This document shows positions 25,700 to 33,013 of a DNA stretch of 53,938 nucleotides, piece by piece. The DNA comes from a virus. The translations under genes were made by a program, and so were the position numbers. Numbering within the stretch: the stretch's first letter is position 1; every line of letters begins with the position of its first letter. The stretch spans positions 1 through 53,938 of the IMG/VR virus record IMGVR_UViG_3300044491_001751. One strand, written 5' to 3'. Below the pieces are notes generated by a model. It saw nothing but the letters and a program-made list of their open reading frames with translations, did not search any database and was not told where the DNA came from.

Positions 25700-26016
25700 T
25701 TTGGGCGTCCAGAGTACTCCTCAACCAGCCACGAAATAATCTCTCCAAGTGTTTCCATAGTTACAATGCGCTCTTTGTCCTCTAGAAGGGCATTGAATCT
25801 TTCCAAGCTCTCGTCAACTAGAATTTTTTCGAAAAAAGTCGAGATAACTGACATAGCTTCTAGCGGGTCTTCCGACTGAGACCTAGAGACCAAGTCCATA
25901 AGAACTTTTCCCTGAATAGTTGGGATTGCCGTGAACTCTTCGTCATGTAGCTTGAAGGCTAGCGGTTCAGCATTTACCTCTCCACCAGTGCCAAAATCTT
26001 TGTATCTACTGCTCAT
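25678..26016 (-). CDS. Tail assembly chaperone, upstream (G) protein
   Basis: A 112-aa acidic helical protein (MSSRYKDFGTGG..., LHDEEFTAIPTIQGKVLMDLV, ISTFFEKILVDESLERFNALLEDK) of the type found just before tape measure genes in actinophages. It is made alone when the ribosome stays in frame, and as the N-terminal part of the G-T fusion when it slips at 25699-25705. Confidence 0.8.
   Translation of the reverse strand: MSSRYKDFGTGGEVNAEPLAFKLHDEEFTAIPTIQGKVLMDLVSRSQSEDPLEAMSVISTFFEKILVDESLERFNALLEDKERIVTMETLGEIISWLVEEYSGRPNQQPEES
25699..25705 (-). other. Programmed -1 ribosomal frameshift site CCCAAAT
   Basis: On the minus strand the heptamer CCCAAAT fits X-XXY-YYZ exactly in the frame of the first chaperone gene (…C CCA AAT…). 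Slipping back one base lets both tRNAs re-pair on CCC and AAA. It lies 22 bases before the zero-frame stop (25678-25680), and the -1 frame then stays open to 25292. Position and geometry match the tail-chaperone frameshift known from lambda and many siphoviruses. Confidence 0.8.
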
Positions 26017-26029
26017 TTTTGTCCTCTAT

Positions 26030-26068
26030 CAATAGTGTCTTTACTGGTTTTTTCCAGCACTACTATTG
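26030..26068 (-). promoter_or_regulatory. Stem-loop leader before the tail chaperone gene
   Basis: CAATAGT / ACTATTG (7 bp) enclose a second helix CTGG / CCAG with an A6 loop. The element lies in the 61-base gap and ends 13 bases before the chaperone ATG. It may be a partial terminator or a translation-control structure. There is no U-tract at its 3' side. Confidence 0.5.
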
Positions 26069-26077
26069 TACCTGAGG

Positions 26078-26605
26078 TTATCGCACCTTTATTGGCCTGA
26101 TCAGACTTTTTCTCATGGGAGTGGTAAGATATGGGTTAGCTCTGGTTCCAGGGTGAAACACTTCTGTAGTTCTTATAAGTCTTGTTCCAGTTCTAAACAC
26201 AAGTACAGGCTTTTTGCTTGGAGTTATCAAGTGAGGCCTAGTGCCTTCGTGATGGGCATATGCATAGTTTTTGTTTGAACCAATCCAAAGATATTGACCA
26301 GTAAAATTACCCGTGTGCTTCATGTGGATAGATGTTCTGAGTGCGCCTGTTCTTACTCCAACTTGCCTCTTAGCGCCTCTAACTATTGATTCTCCCCTCC
26401 TGTGAAGAGCCCCCCAAAGATTGCCCCTAGGCGTGTTTAGTATCAAGTTTAGCTGAGGCTTGTAAATCTTTACATTTATTACTTTCCAAACAACTACAGA
26501 ACGCCTACGACCAGGGCCACCAGGGGGGCCTCCACCGCCCCTTAGAGAGCGTCTTATAAGTTTTCTGGCTGTGTTGCCTAAAAAGGAATCAGGAAGACCA
26601 TACAT
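26078..26605 (-). CDS. HK97 gp10-like tail completion protein
   Basis: The central and C-terminal pattern (VGVRTGALRTSIHM, YAYAHHEGTRPHLITP, HPGTRANPYLTTPMR) is that of the HK97 gp10 / tail-completion family that plugs the top of the tail. The N-terminus is rich in Gly, Pro and Arg (RRSLRGGGGPPGGPGRRR). Its position between the probable terminator protein and the chaperones agrees. Confidence 0.75.
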   Translation of the reverse strand: MYGLPDSFLGNTARKLIRRSLRGGGGPPGGPGRRRSVVVWKVINVKIYKPQLNLILNTPRGNLWGALHRRGESIVRGAKRQVGVRTGALRTSIHMKHTGNFTGQYLWIGSNKNYAYAHHEGTRPHLITPSKKPVLVFRTGTRLIRTTEVFHPGTRANPYLTTPMRKSLIRPIKVR

Positions 26606-26606
26606 T

Positions 26607-27116
26607 TTATGGGACCGCCATCGTGACAGTCATGTCAGTAGTTTGAAATCCGCCTTCTGGAGGATTAACGGCTAGGGTAGCAATAACCCCAACTCCATAT
26701 CCTGTTTCGTCCCACTGGTCTAGCTGGTTGATTGATTCCATCAAAACCCAGGAGTCAATGGCCATGACCTCGGAAGCTTGCTCAATTCTTTCTGGGGAAG
26801 GCGGCCTACCATTCTGCTGAACAATAGGTGTTTCGCGAGCAATTGAAATTGTAATAGTGGCACTCCTAGGGACATGGCAGCGTTGCGGTTCGCCAACCTC
26901 TGCCCCTGGAGAGCCTAAGTACATCTGTTGGAAAAAGACAACTAGCTGTTCGCAGTCAACCGCGGGCTGAGCCATCGTCCAATAACGACGACGTGGCAGC
27001 TCCACGTTGTATGACTGAAAAACAGACTGCACCCTCTCCAGTACGCCTGCCATCATGTCCCTGAGATTTACCGCATCCTCAGAGACACCAGATAGATCTA
27101 GTTCCTGACTTACCAT
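26607..27116 (-). CDS. Probable tail terminator / minor tail protein
   Basis: No strong motif, but size (169 aa), an alpha/beta pattern and position just before gp10-like and chaperone genes fit the tail terminator (gpU-like) slot. It contains CHVPRSATITISIARETP and VIATLAVNPPEGG. An alternative is another head-tail connector. Confidence 0.45.
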   Translation of the reverse strand: MVSQELDLSGVSEDAVNLRDMMAGVLERVQSVFQSYNVELPRRRYWTMAQPAVDCEQLVVFFQQMYLGSPGAEVGEPQRCHVPRSATITISIARETPIVQQNGRPPSPERIEQASEVMAIDSWVLMESINQLDQWDETGYGVGVIATLAVNPPEGGFQTTDMTVTMAVP

Positions 27117-27119
27117 TGG

Positions 27120-27311
27120 TTACTCCTCGGTGGAGCTCTCCTCAACAGCTGGAGCCTCTACGGTCTCCTCAACAACAGAGACAGCTGGTGCTGACACGAT
27201 TGGCTCTGGCGTTGGAGCTGGAGCAGATACGCGTGGAGCAGGGGCTGCCTTCTTTGCGGGCTTCGCGGCACCCAGCATGTCCTGGGCACGGAAGTTAGTC
27301 TGAATTGACAT
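27120..27311 (-). CDS. Small Pro/Ala-rich protein (63 aa)
   Basis: A low-complexity protein with a short basic N-terminal half (AAKPAKKAAPAPR) and an acidic end (VEESSTEE). ATG at 27311 follows AAGAAGGAAAA. No family is known. It is retained as a gene because it fills the only gap between two coupled structural genes and has a ribosome site. Confidence 0.5.
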   Translation of the reverse strand: MSIQTNFRAQDMLGAAKPAKKAAPAPRVSAPAPTPEPIVSAPAVSVVEETVEAPAVEESSTEE

Positions 27312-27325
27312 ATTTTCCTTCTTTC

Positions 27326-28438
27326 TTAGTACATCGTAACTTTTAAGTTACCTGTAGCTAGTTCGACCAGACTCTCGACACCATCACCATCAGTGCTTGA
27401 GGCGTAAAGTGTCCATGTTCCTGGGTCCACCAACCCCAGTGCAGTTTTTGCACTTGTGTAAGGAATGGTGAAATCTAGTGTGTCATCGCTGTCATCGAGA
27501 GTAATCGATGCTGCGGGCAGTGTCACAGAAGTGGTGTCTCCGTAATTTCTCAAAATAACTTTTGGAGTATAAGTAGAGTTTAGCGGGAAGAAGTTACTTA
27601 GATCAGTTCCGCTGTCTGTTGACGTCCAGCTAATCGAGCCTGTTGGCTGGGAAAGCGTAAGATCAAAGTCTGCATTTGCGGTCAGCTTAAGAGGCTTTGC
27701 TGTGTACTTACGAGCGCGAGGAGCATCTACAGAGAAGACCTTAGAGCGACGACGAGCGTTGTCTGGGTTTACCGTCTTGAGGAAAAGGTCAATCTCGTAG
27801 AGACCTGTGCGGAGCTCGTCGATAAATTCTTGGTTGTCAAGGATGGTGTAAGAGACGCCCTGACGTGAAACGGAAGTTACACGCTGAGGCAGCTCACACA
27901 TCTCGTCGCCTGACCATAGGCGTGCAAACTCAATAGCTAGCTTACGAGCCGCCATTTTTCCAGCAGTAGGAACTGCAATCCCATATTGATAGGTAATTTC
28001 TACGTTGCAAGGAGTCCAAGGCGTGCCAGCCTTAATGTGGATGGTTGAGTGGTCTACAAGGTAGTAACTGGATGGATCAAGAACAACACCGTTCTTGTTT
28101 CGCATCGAGATAATCTTAGTTACTGGACGCCCTCTGAGTCGGATTCTTGCGTCTGGCGAGAGCCCGTCAGCAGTGAGCTCAGAATATTCGTCGTAGTCTC
28201 CTGACGGAATATTATAAACGTCACCGCCAAATAGTACAGGACTGTTAGTACGATCGGAAGGCCCCATGCGATTGTTTCGAAGGGTGCAGGTGTAACGCTC
28301 GGTGACAATGGTCTCTCCTGTGTATTTACGTCCAGACATGGCCCAGAGTAGATTAGACGCTACCTGGATGGCCTCTTCCGTATATTCGGTGTAAGAGTAG
28401 TCTCCAAGCTCGTCTGCTGTAATCCACGAATTCGACAT
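27326..28438 (-). CDS. Head-tail connector protein with C-terminal beta domain
   Basis: The N-terminal about 230 residues (ITADELGDYSYTEYTEEAIQ then VASNLLWAMSGRKYTG; MAARKLAIEFARLWSGDEMC; DELRTGLYEIDLFLKTVNP) follow the actinophage gp6-like connector pattern. The C-terminal about 120 residues are a separate beta sandwich (LTANADFDLTLSQPTGSISW ... PGTWTLYASSTDGDG), maybe an exposed Ig-like decoration. The ATG at 28438 follows AAAGAGGAAATT. Confidence 0.6.
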   Translation of the reverse strand: MSNSWITADELGDYSYTEYTEEAIQVASNLLWAMSGRKYTGETIVTERYTCTLRNNRMGPSDRTNSPVLFGGDVYNIPSGDYDEYSELTADGLSPDARIRLRGRPVTKIISMRNKNGVVLDPSSYYLVDHSTIHIKAGTPWTPCNVEITYQYGIAVPTAGKMAARKLAIEFARLWSGDEMCELPQRVTSVSRQGVSYTILDNQEFIDELRTGLYEIDLFLKTVNPDNARRRSKVFSVDAPRARKYTAKPLKLTANADFDLTLSQPTGSISWTSTDSGTDLSNFFPLNSTYTPKVILRNYGDTTSVTLPAASITLDDSDDTLDFTIPYTSAKTALGLVDPGTWTLYASSTDGDGVESLVELATGNLKVTMY

Positions 28439-28458
28439 AATTTCCTCTTTATAAGTTT

Positions 28459-28502
28459 AACGGGTGGTAGCCCAAGCTAATTGCTCAAGCCACCACCCGT
28501 TT
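28459..28502 (-). terminator. Strong stem-loop after the major tail protein gene
   Basis: AACGGGTGGTGGC / GCTACCACCCGTT form a stem of at least 12 pairs with one mismatch, enclosing TTGAGC / GCTTGG which can pair in part. It begins ten bases after the major tail stop. The bases after it are AAACTTAT, so it is probably a partial terminator or a 3'-end stabiliser that raises major-tail mRNA over the downstream genes. Confidence 0.6.
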
Positions 28503-28511
28503 CTTTAGCTA

Positions 28512-29618
28512 TTAGCTAGGGTTTTCGTTTGAAGCGATGATGTTATCGATAGCAGTGTCTTCGTTGTAGTCCTTGTTGCCAGGAACGTTGAAGGTAGAGC
28601 CACCAGCATCAAGGCTTGTGGTTGCCGTGTAGCTTGCGGCCTCAGTTACGCTGTTAACAACAGTTACCTTAGCGTTACGTGATACGTTGAAGGAGCTAAT
28701 GTCAGCAGTGATTCCGCTAGAGACGTAGGTGACGGTGTTTCCAGAGATAGAGTCAACATCGAAGGTTCCATTGAATGGAGTTCCAACGTTCTCAATCTTG
28801 ATGGAGTCACCAGCAACGATGTTCGGGTTCGCGCTGAAGGTAAGAGTTGCAGCGGTTCCAGAAAGAAGTGCTGCGGCACTGTCAACGGTGATCGAGCTTG
28901 CGTCAGTTGCGGTAGCCGAGGTGAAGTAGACAGGTCCAGTCTCGTCGGTCCAGGTGTAGAATCCGTTGAGGCCAGTAGGTGCCCATGATGCACGCGAGTA
29001 AGCGTATGGACGCTCAGCTGCAACTGGGAACTCCCAGCGGCCATCTGGGCCAGACTGGAATGTTGCGTTACCAAGACCGTATCCTTCGAAGGTGTTAGCC
29101 ATCAGACCGTTTTCAATTACACGGTCGCCAGACTGACGCATCTTGACGAATGGGAATACCCAGTGGAAGTAAGGAAGAACGGAAGCCTTCTTACCATCCT
29201 TGACTGCGTGCGACCATACTTCTAGGGCAACACCGTTACCAGCTGGGTCGTCGCCGACGCCAGGGGCTGCCCAACCAATTGACTTGTGGTCAGCGTTTGC
29301 TGCAGTTCCTAGGTTCTTGCGAAGAAGCAAACCACCAGAGATCAGAGCAGTAAGCTCTGGGTCTGGCTCACAAATAGCGAGCTCCATGGTGATTCTCTTT
29401 AGGGTGTCGGGAGCCTTGTATGTAACACATACAACACCATTGGCACCCTTCTCTGTGATTTCGTCGCCCTCTTCATATTCAGGGGTAAACGAAACCCTCA
29501 TGAACGCTGAAGTGGTGTATGAGTCCGCACTTCCCGTCATTAGGTTACCAGCAGCATCTAGGCGGGTGACACGGATTGACACACCCTGAATGCTGGCTGC
29601 ATATTCTTGAGTAGCCAT
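28512..29618 (-). CDS. Major tail protein
   Basis: A 368-aa protein opening with MATQEYAASIQGVSIRVTRL; the N-terminal domain (FMRVSFTPEYEEGDEITEKG, VCVTYKAPDTLKRITMELAI) and KMRQSGDRVIENGLMANTFE followed by GYGLGNATFQ resemble actinophage tail tube subunits. The C-terminal about 120 residues form a repeat module also seen in the tail-tip proteins (LTFSANPNIVAGDSIKIENV). Strong stem-loops lie on both sides of this part of the operon, as expected for a highly expressed gene. It lies upstream of the connectors, an unusual order. Confidence 0.7.
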   Translation of the reverse strand: MATQEYAASIQGVSIRVTRLDAAGNLMTGSADSYTTSAFMRVSFTPEYEEGDEITEKGANGVVCVTYKAPDTLKRITMELAICEPDPELTALISGGLLLRKNLGTAANADHKSIGWAAPGVGDDPAGNGVALEVWSHAVKDGKKASVLPYFHWVFPFVKMRQSGDRVIENGLMANTFEGYGLGNATFQSGPDGRWEFPVAAERPYAYSRASWAPTGLNGFYTWTDETGPVYFTSATATDASSITVDSAAALLSGTAATLTFSANPNIVAGDSIKIENVGTPFNGTFDVDSISGNTVTYVSSGITADISSFNVSRNAKVTVVNSVTEAASYTATTSLDAGGSTFNVPGNKDYNEDTAIDNIIASNENPS

Positions 29619-29643
29619 CTAGCTATTCTCCTTAGTTTCTTGT

Positions 29644-30522
29644 TTAAGCCGAGAGGTCAACTCTTGCGGCTAGGTGGATGGATGTGTCAAAGAGAGCCGA
29701 AGCAGTTCGGAACGCTTTGATACGCATGTCATTTGCATTTCCCGACACGTCATAGCCCTGGGCTAGCGAGCCGTTTACAACCTCTGGGTTGCCAAGGTGA
29801 ACTGCCATGGCTCCAGTGGCGTAAATCCATTTGTTGGTGATGGTAGCAGCAGCTCCAGCATCACCTACAGGTCCATTACCAGAGTATCCAGCTCCGATAA
29901 CAACTTTGGTTCCCAGTCTGGTGACAATTACATCGTTGTCCTTGTCAAACTGCAGCTTGGTACCCAGAACTGAAGCAACATCGGCTGTCATGTGGATAAT
30001 TGGCTGCTCTCCAGTAGGGGAGATATTGCGAGCATCGTGCTCGATGGCTGCAAGCGCCAAAGCTGCAGACATTGCAGTTCCAGAGTTAATTTTTGTTACA
30101 GATGCAGCCTTGGTTAAGTATGGGTTAGACAGTGACTCAGCCACTGCAATTTCGCCGTCCCACAGCTCTTTCTCTACAGCTTTTTGACTAGCTGCATCGA
30201 GCTGCTTGAGAACACGGGCATATCGGTCTTGCCCAAGAATACCAAAAGTAGAGTCTAGATCTTCTACTTCAATGAAGAAGGGGTCAAGCTCGATAAAGCG
30301 ATCTGGCTTGTCTGCCGTAGCGTAGACCTCGATGGCAGTGTTGTCAGTGACATCTAAGTTGCGGATGGCCTTTGGCTCGGCATCAAATTCTTGTGAGTAG
30401 CCACGTACCCAACGCTCGTCGTTGGCAGTAGCGCTGTGGTTTTCTGGCTTGACAATGCTAAATAGACCCGAGTGGTTAGGGTCTAGGTCTGGTGCTGTGT
30501 AAACACCGTTTTCAAAAGCCAT
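29644..30522 (-). CDS. Second capsid-like structural protein
   Basis: A 292-aa protein with a pattern like the core of HK97-fold coat proteins: an E-loop-like charged region (VLKQLDAASQKAVEKELWDG), a spine-helix-like stretch, PIIHMTADVASVLGTKLQFD, VVIGAGYSGNGPVG and WIYATGAMAVHLGNPEV. It directly follows the main capsid gene and a strong stem-loop. It could be a minor coat or vertex protein, or a capsid-derived decoration. The homology call is by eye. Confidence 0.5.
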   Translation of the reverse strand: MAFENGVYTAPDLDPNHSGLFSIVKPENHSATANDERWVRGYSQEFDAEPKAIRNLDVTDNTAIEVYATADKPDRFIELDPFFIEVEDLDSTFGILGQDRYARVLKQLDAASQKAVEKELWDGEIAVAESLSNPYLTKAASVTKINSGTAMSAALALAAIEHDARNISPTGEQPIIHMTADVASVLGTKLQFDKDNDVIVTRLGTKVVIGAGYSGNGPVGDAGAAATITNKWIYATGAMAVHLGNPEVVNGSLAQGYDVSGNANDMRIKAFRTASALFDTSIHLAARVDLSA

Positions 30523-30563
30523 TTGAAATCCTTAAAGATAAAAGTTTTTAGGGGGTGGGTGCC

Positions 30564-30583
30564 CCCTGGCCCGAAGGCCAGGG
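30564..30583 (-). terminator. UUCG-capped stem-loop after the major capsid gene
   Basis: CCCTGGCC-TTCG-GGCCAGGG is a perfect 8-bp GC stem with the very stable C(UUCG)G tetraloop on the minus strand, flanked by AGGG / CCCT runs that can extend it. It lies 31 bases after the capsid stop. CCCCCTAAAAACTTTT follows, so termination would be partial at best. It likely gives a high ratio of capsid mRNA. Confidence 0.65.
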
Positions 30584-30613
30584 AGCGAACCCTATTTTGT
30601 TGCTATTTAGTTT

Positions 30614-32893
30614 TTAGAGCTCAATAGCAGCTGCGGTTGCGCCACCAGTGGTGTCGCGGAGAGCAGCGGCCACACCGTTAACGTTAACGGCCTGAGTGAT
30701 TGCTAGAGACTCGATACCTACCTTGGCAACGCCCTCGAAGGTCTCAACGAACATCTTGTAGTCGTTGGTTCCAACAAGCGAGCTGTCGCGGATGATACCT
30801 AGGTCTAGAGTTCCGCCGTCTAGGAACAAGAAGGTGCCCTCTGAGAAGAGGTACCACTTGAAGCTGTCTGGGAACTCGAGTAGACCAGTTGCGCCCTGTG
30901 CACCGAATGGGGTGGCGTCAGGAGATGCAACTAGAGTTACGTTCATGCTCGAGAGGTAGCCCTCGATCTCTGAACGAGCAACCGAAAGGGTGCCGTCACC
31001 TGGCATTGCGACCGCGAGGTCAGCTGCCATAGCGTCGTATACCCATTCAGGGATGATTGCCTTGAGCTGTGAGCCCTGAGCAATACGGTGGCGTGAACGG
31101 TAAGCAACAGCAGCCTTGCGCATGGTTACTAGGAAGTCACGACCGAAGCCCAGAAGGGTTCCAGAGGTAACAGCCGTCGAACCAGACTCGATCTTGCTGA
31201 TGATGTTCTGCTCTGCCTCACGTGCGTGCTGTACAAGGGCTAGCTCGTTGTGACGGGCAATTAGCTCTGGGTATGCACGAGTCATGAGGTTACCAAACTG
31301 CAGCTGCAGGGTGACAGCGTCAGTCACAGCGGTCTGCTCAGCAGCAGCTGAAACAGTTAGGCTGGACTTCGATGCTGGGCTTGGGGTTACTGCAGAGTCG
31401 TTAGCTGCAGTCCAAACGCCAACAGCGTCTGCGTAGTCACCAGAAGCAAAGCTTGGTGCGGTTACGAAGCGAACGCCGCCACGGTCAGCCTGGAAAGTAG
31501 GTAGGCTGTCGCGAACTGGACGTACGGTGGTTGAGCCAAGGCTGTAGATGTCGTACTTGACCTCTACTGGAGCTGCGTGACCACCAGAAGCAACAAGTGC
31601 TTCACGGCCTACAACGCCTTCAATCTTGGTCTGGTTCTCCAGTGGGTCGGTTCCTAGGAAACGGTCCTCTGGGTATTGGGTGGAGAAAGATGCAACAATG
31701 TGCTGCTCTCCGTCGCCACCGTTAACACGGCGTAGGCTGTGGAGACGCTTTTCAAATGCGCTTGCAACCTCTTTCATGTCATTCATAGTGCTTCCCGCGG
31801 TGTAGCCAGGAATGTCAGCGCCAGCAGTGATAGCCACTGGAGCCTCGGTTACCTGAACTACAGGCTGGCGGTCAGCAGGGGCCTCAAAGGCCTGTTCTTC
31901 TGCGGCGCTCACTAGTGCCTGCTCCTTCTGCTCTTCTACGAGAGCGGTTGTTGATTCGATTGTTTCTTCAGAAGAGAGCTCAGCCTCGGTCTCAACTTCG
32001 GCAACTGCTTCTGCAGTCTCTTCAGTTGATAGCTCGGTTGCTTCTTCTGTTGTGGTTGATAGTTCAGAACCGTCTTCCTGATCGGTTGATGCTTCTGCGG
32101 CAACCTCAGTCTCAGCTACTGCCTCTTCGGCAACAACTTCCTCTGCGATTTCCTCTGTAGATGCTTCGGCGGGTGCCTCTGCTTCTACGACAGCTTCGGT
32201 CTCGCTAGCCTCGGCCTCGACAGCAGTCTCTTCGACTGATGCCTCTGCCTCGACTGGAGCCTCAGCTACAGCCTCTTCAGCTGGAGCTTCTACAACCTCT
32301 TCGGTTGAGAGCTCTGCTTCTGGAGCAGCCTCTTCAATGACCTCTTCGGTAGCAGCTTCTGCTACTACTTCTTCGGTAGCAGCTTCTGCTACTACCTCGG
32401 TCTCGACAGCGGCTTCGGTTACTGCCTCAGCAGACTCCTGCTCAGAAGCGGATGCTGCGATTGTTTCGTCGGCAGACATTTCTTCCTCCTTCTTGTCTTC
32501 CTCTTCGGCGTCTTCCTCAGCTTCTGCCTCAGGCTCTTCTTCGGTTTCCTCCATAGGCATTTCTGCCTCTTCGGTTTCCTCGGATTCTTCCATGGGCTCG
32601 TCTTCGGTCATAGCCATTTCTTCTCCCTCGTCTTCAACCTGTCCCTTGACACGGGCGGTTGCGTCAGCAGCCCTCTGAGCGAGCTCAGCGGCCTGTGCTT
32701 CACGGTTAGATAGTTCTCCGCGAACGATGTCAAGAGAGTCAGCTAGTGACGTCATAGCATCAACTGTCTCAGGAGTAGGGTCTTCTCCCTCAACCGCTTC
32801 AAACTGGCTGATGATATCTGCTTGTAGTTCAGCGAGCTGTTCGTCGCTGAGCTCAGAGATACCATCTAGCTGAGTCTTGATTTGGTCGTACAC
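30614..32893 (-). CDS. Major capsid protein with very long acidic N-terminal region
   Basis: The last about 400 residues are an HK97-fold coat protein of actinophage type: PGYTAGSTMNDMKEVASAFE, ALVASGGHAAPVEVKYD, YSLGSTTVRPVRDSLP, RGGVRFVTAPSF, and FLDGGTLDLGIIRDSSL near the end. The first about 350 residues are almost entirely Glu/Ala/Val/Thr repeats (EATEEVVAEAATEEV and similar), starting with a helical part (TQLDGISELSDEQLAELQAD). This may be a fused scaffolding (delta) domain removed by the maturation protease. GTG at 32893 is preceded by AGGAGGT. Confidence 0.85.
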   Translation of the reverse strand: MYDQIKTQLDGISELSDEQLAELQADIISQFEAVEGEDPTPETVDAMTSLADSLDIVRGELSNREAQAAELAQRAADATARVKGQVEDEGEEMAMTEDEPMEESEETEEAEMPMEETEEEPEAEAEEDAEEEDKKEEEMSADETIAASASEQESAEAVTEAAVETEVVAEAATEEVVAEAATEEVIEEAAPEAELSTEEVVEAPAEEAVAEAPVEAEASVEETAVEAEASETEAVVEAEAPAEASTEEIAEEVVAEEAVAETEVAAEASTDQEDGSELSTTTEEATELSTEETAEAVAEVETEAELSSEETIESTTALVEEQKEQALVSAAEEQAFEAPADRQPVVQVTEAPVAITAGADIPGYTAGSTMNDMKEVASAFEKRLHSLRRVNGGDGEQHIVASFSTQYPEDRFLGTDPLENQTKIEGVVGREALVASGGHAAPVEVKYDIYSLGSTTVRPVRDSLPTFQADRGGVRFVTAPSFASGDYADAVGVWTAANDSAVTPSPASKSSLTVSAAAEQTAVTDAVTLQLQFGNLMTRAYPELIARHNELALVQHAREAEQNIISKIESGSTAVTSGTLLGFGRDFLVTMRKAAVAYRSRHRIAQGSQLKAIIPEWVYDAMAADLAVAMPGDGTLSVARSEIEGYLSSMNVTLVASPDATPFGAQGATGLLEFPDSFKWYLFSEGTFLFLDGGTLDLGIIRDSSLVGTNDYKMFVETFEGVAKVGIESLAITQAVNVNGVAAALRDTTGGATAAAIEL

Positions 32894-33013
32894 TGTACCT
32901 CCTAGGCCAGTTATGGTTGTGGGCGTGACTTACACCCTATTTTCAGTCAAGGCTAAGGGACTCAACGCACGGAGCGCGAGGCGCTTAAACCTACGATAAT
33001 TTTACCTTATTTT
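32894..33013 (-). promoter_or_regulatory. 120-base leader of the major capsid gene
   Basis: This is the longest gap in the head module. It holds a TTACCT / AGGTAA hairpin over the upstream stop (33002-33021), a GC hairpin AGCGC-CTC-GCGCT (32973-32985), and the strong AGGAGGT site before the GTG. No complete -35/-10 pair is convincing: TTGAGT and TTGACT occur but without a well-spaced -10. It may be a processed leader and not a promoter. Confidence 0.45.

Noticed and set aside
32337-32678. Long plus-strand frame rich in Ser/Ala over the capsid gene
   Set aside because: It is the mirror of the Glu/Ala repeat region of the capsid protein on the other strand; no ribosome binding site.
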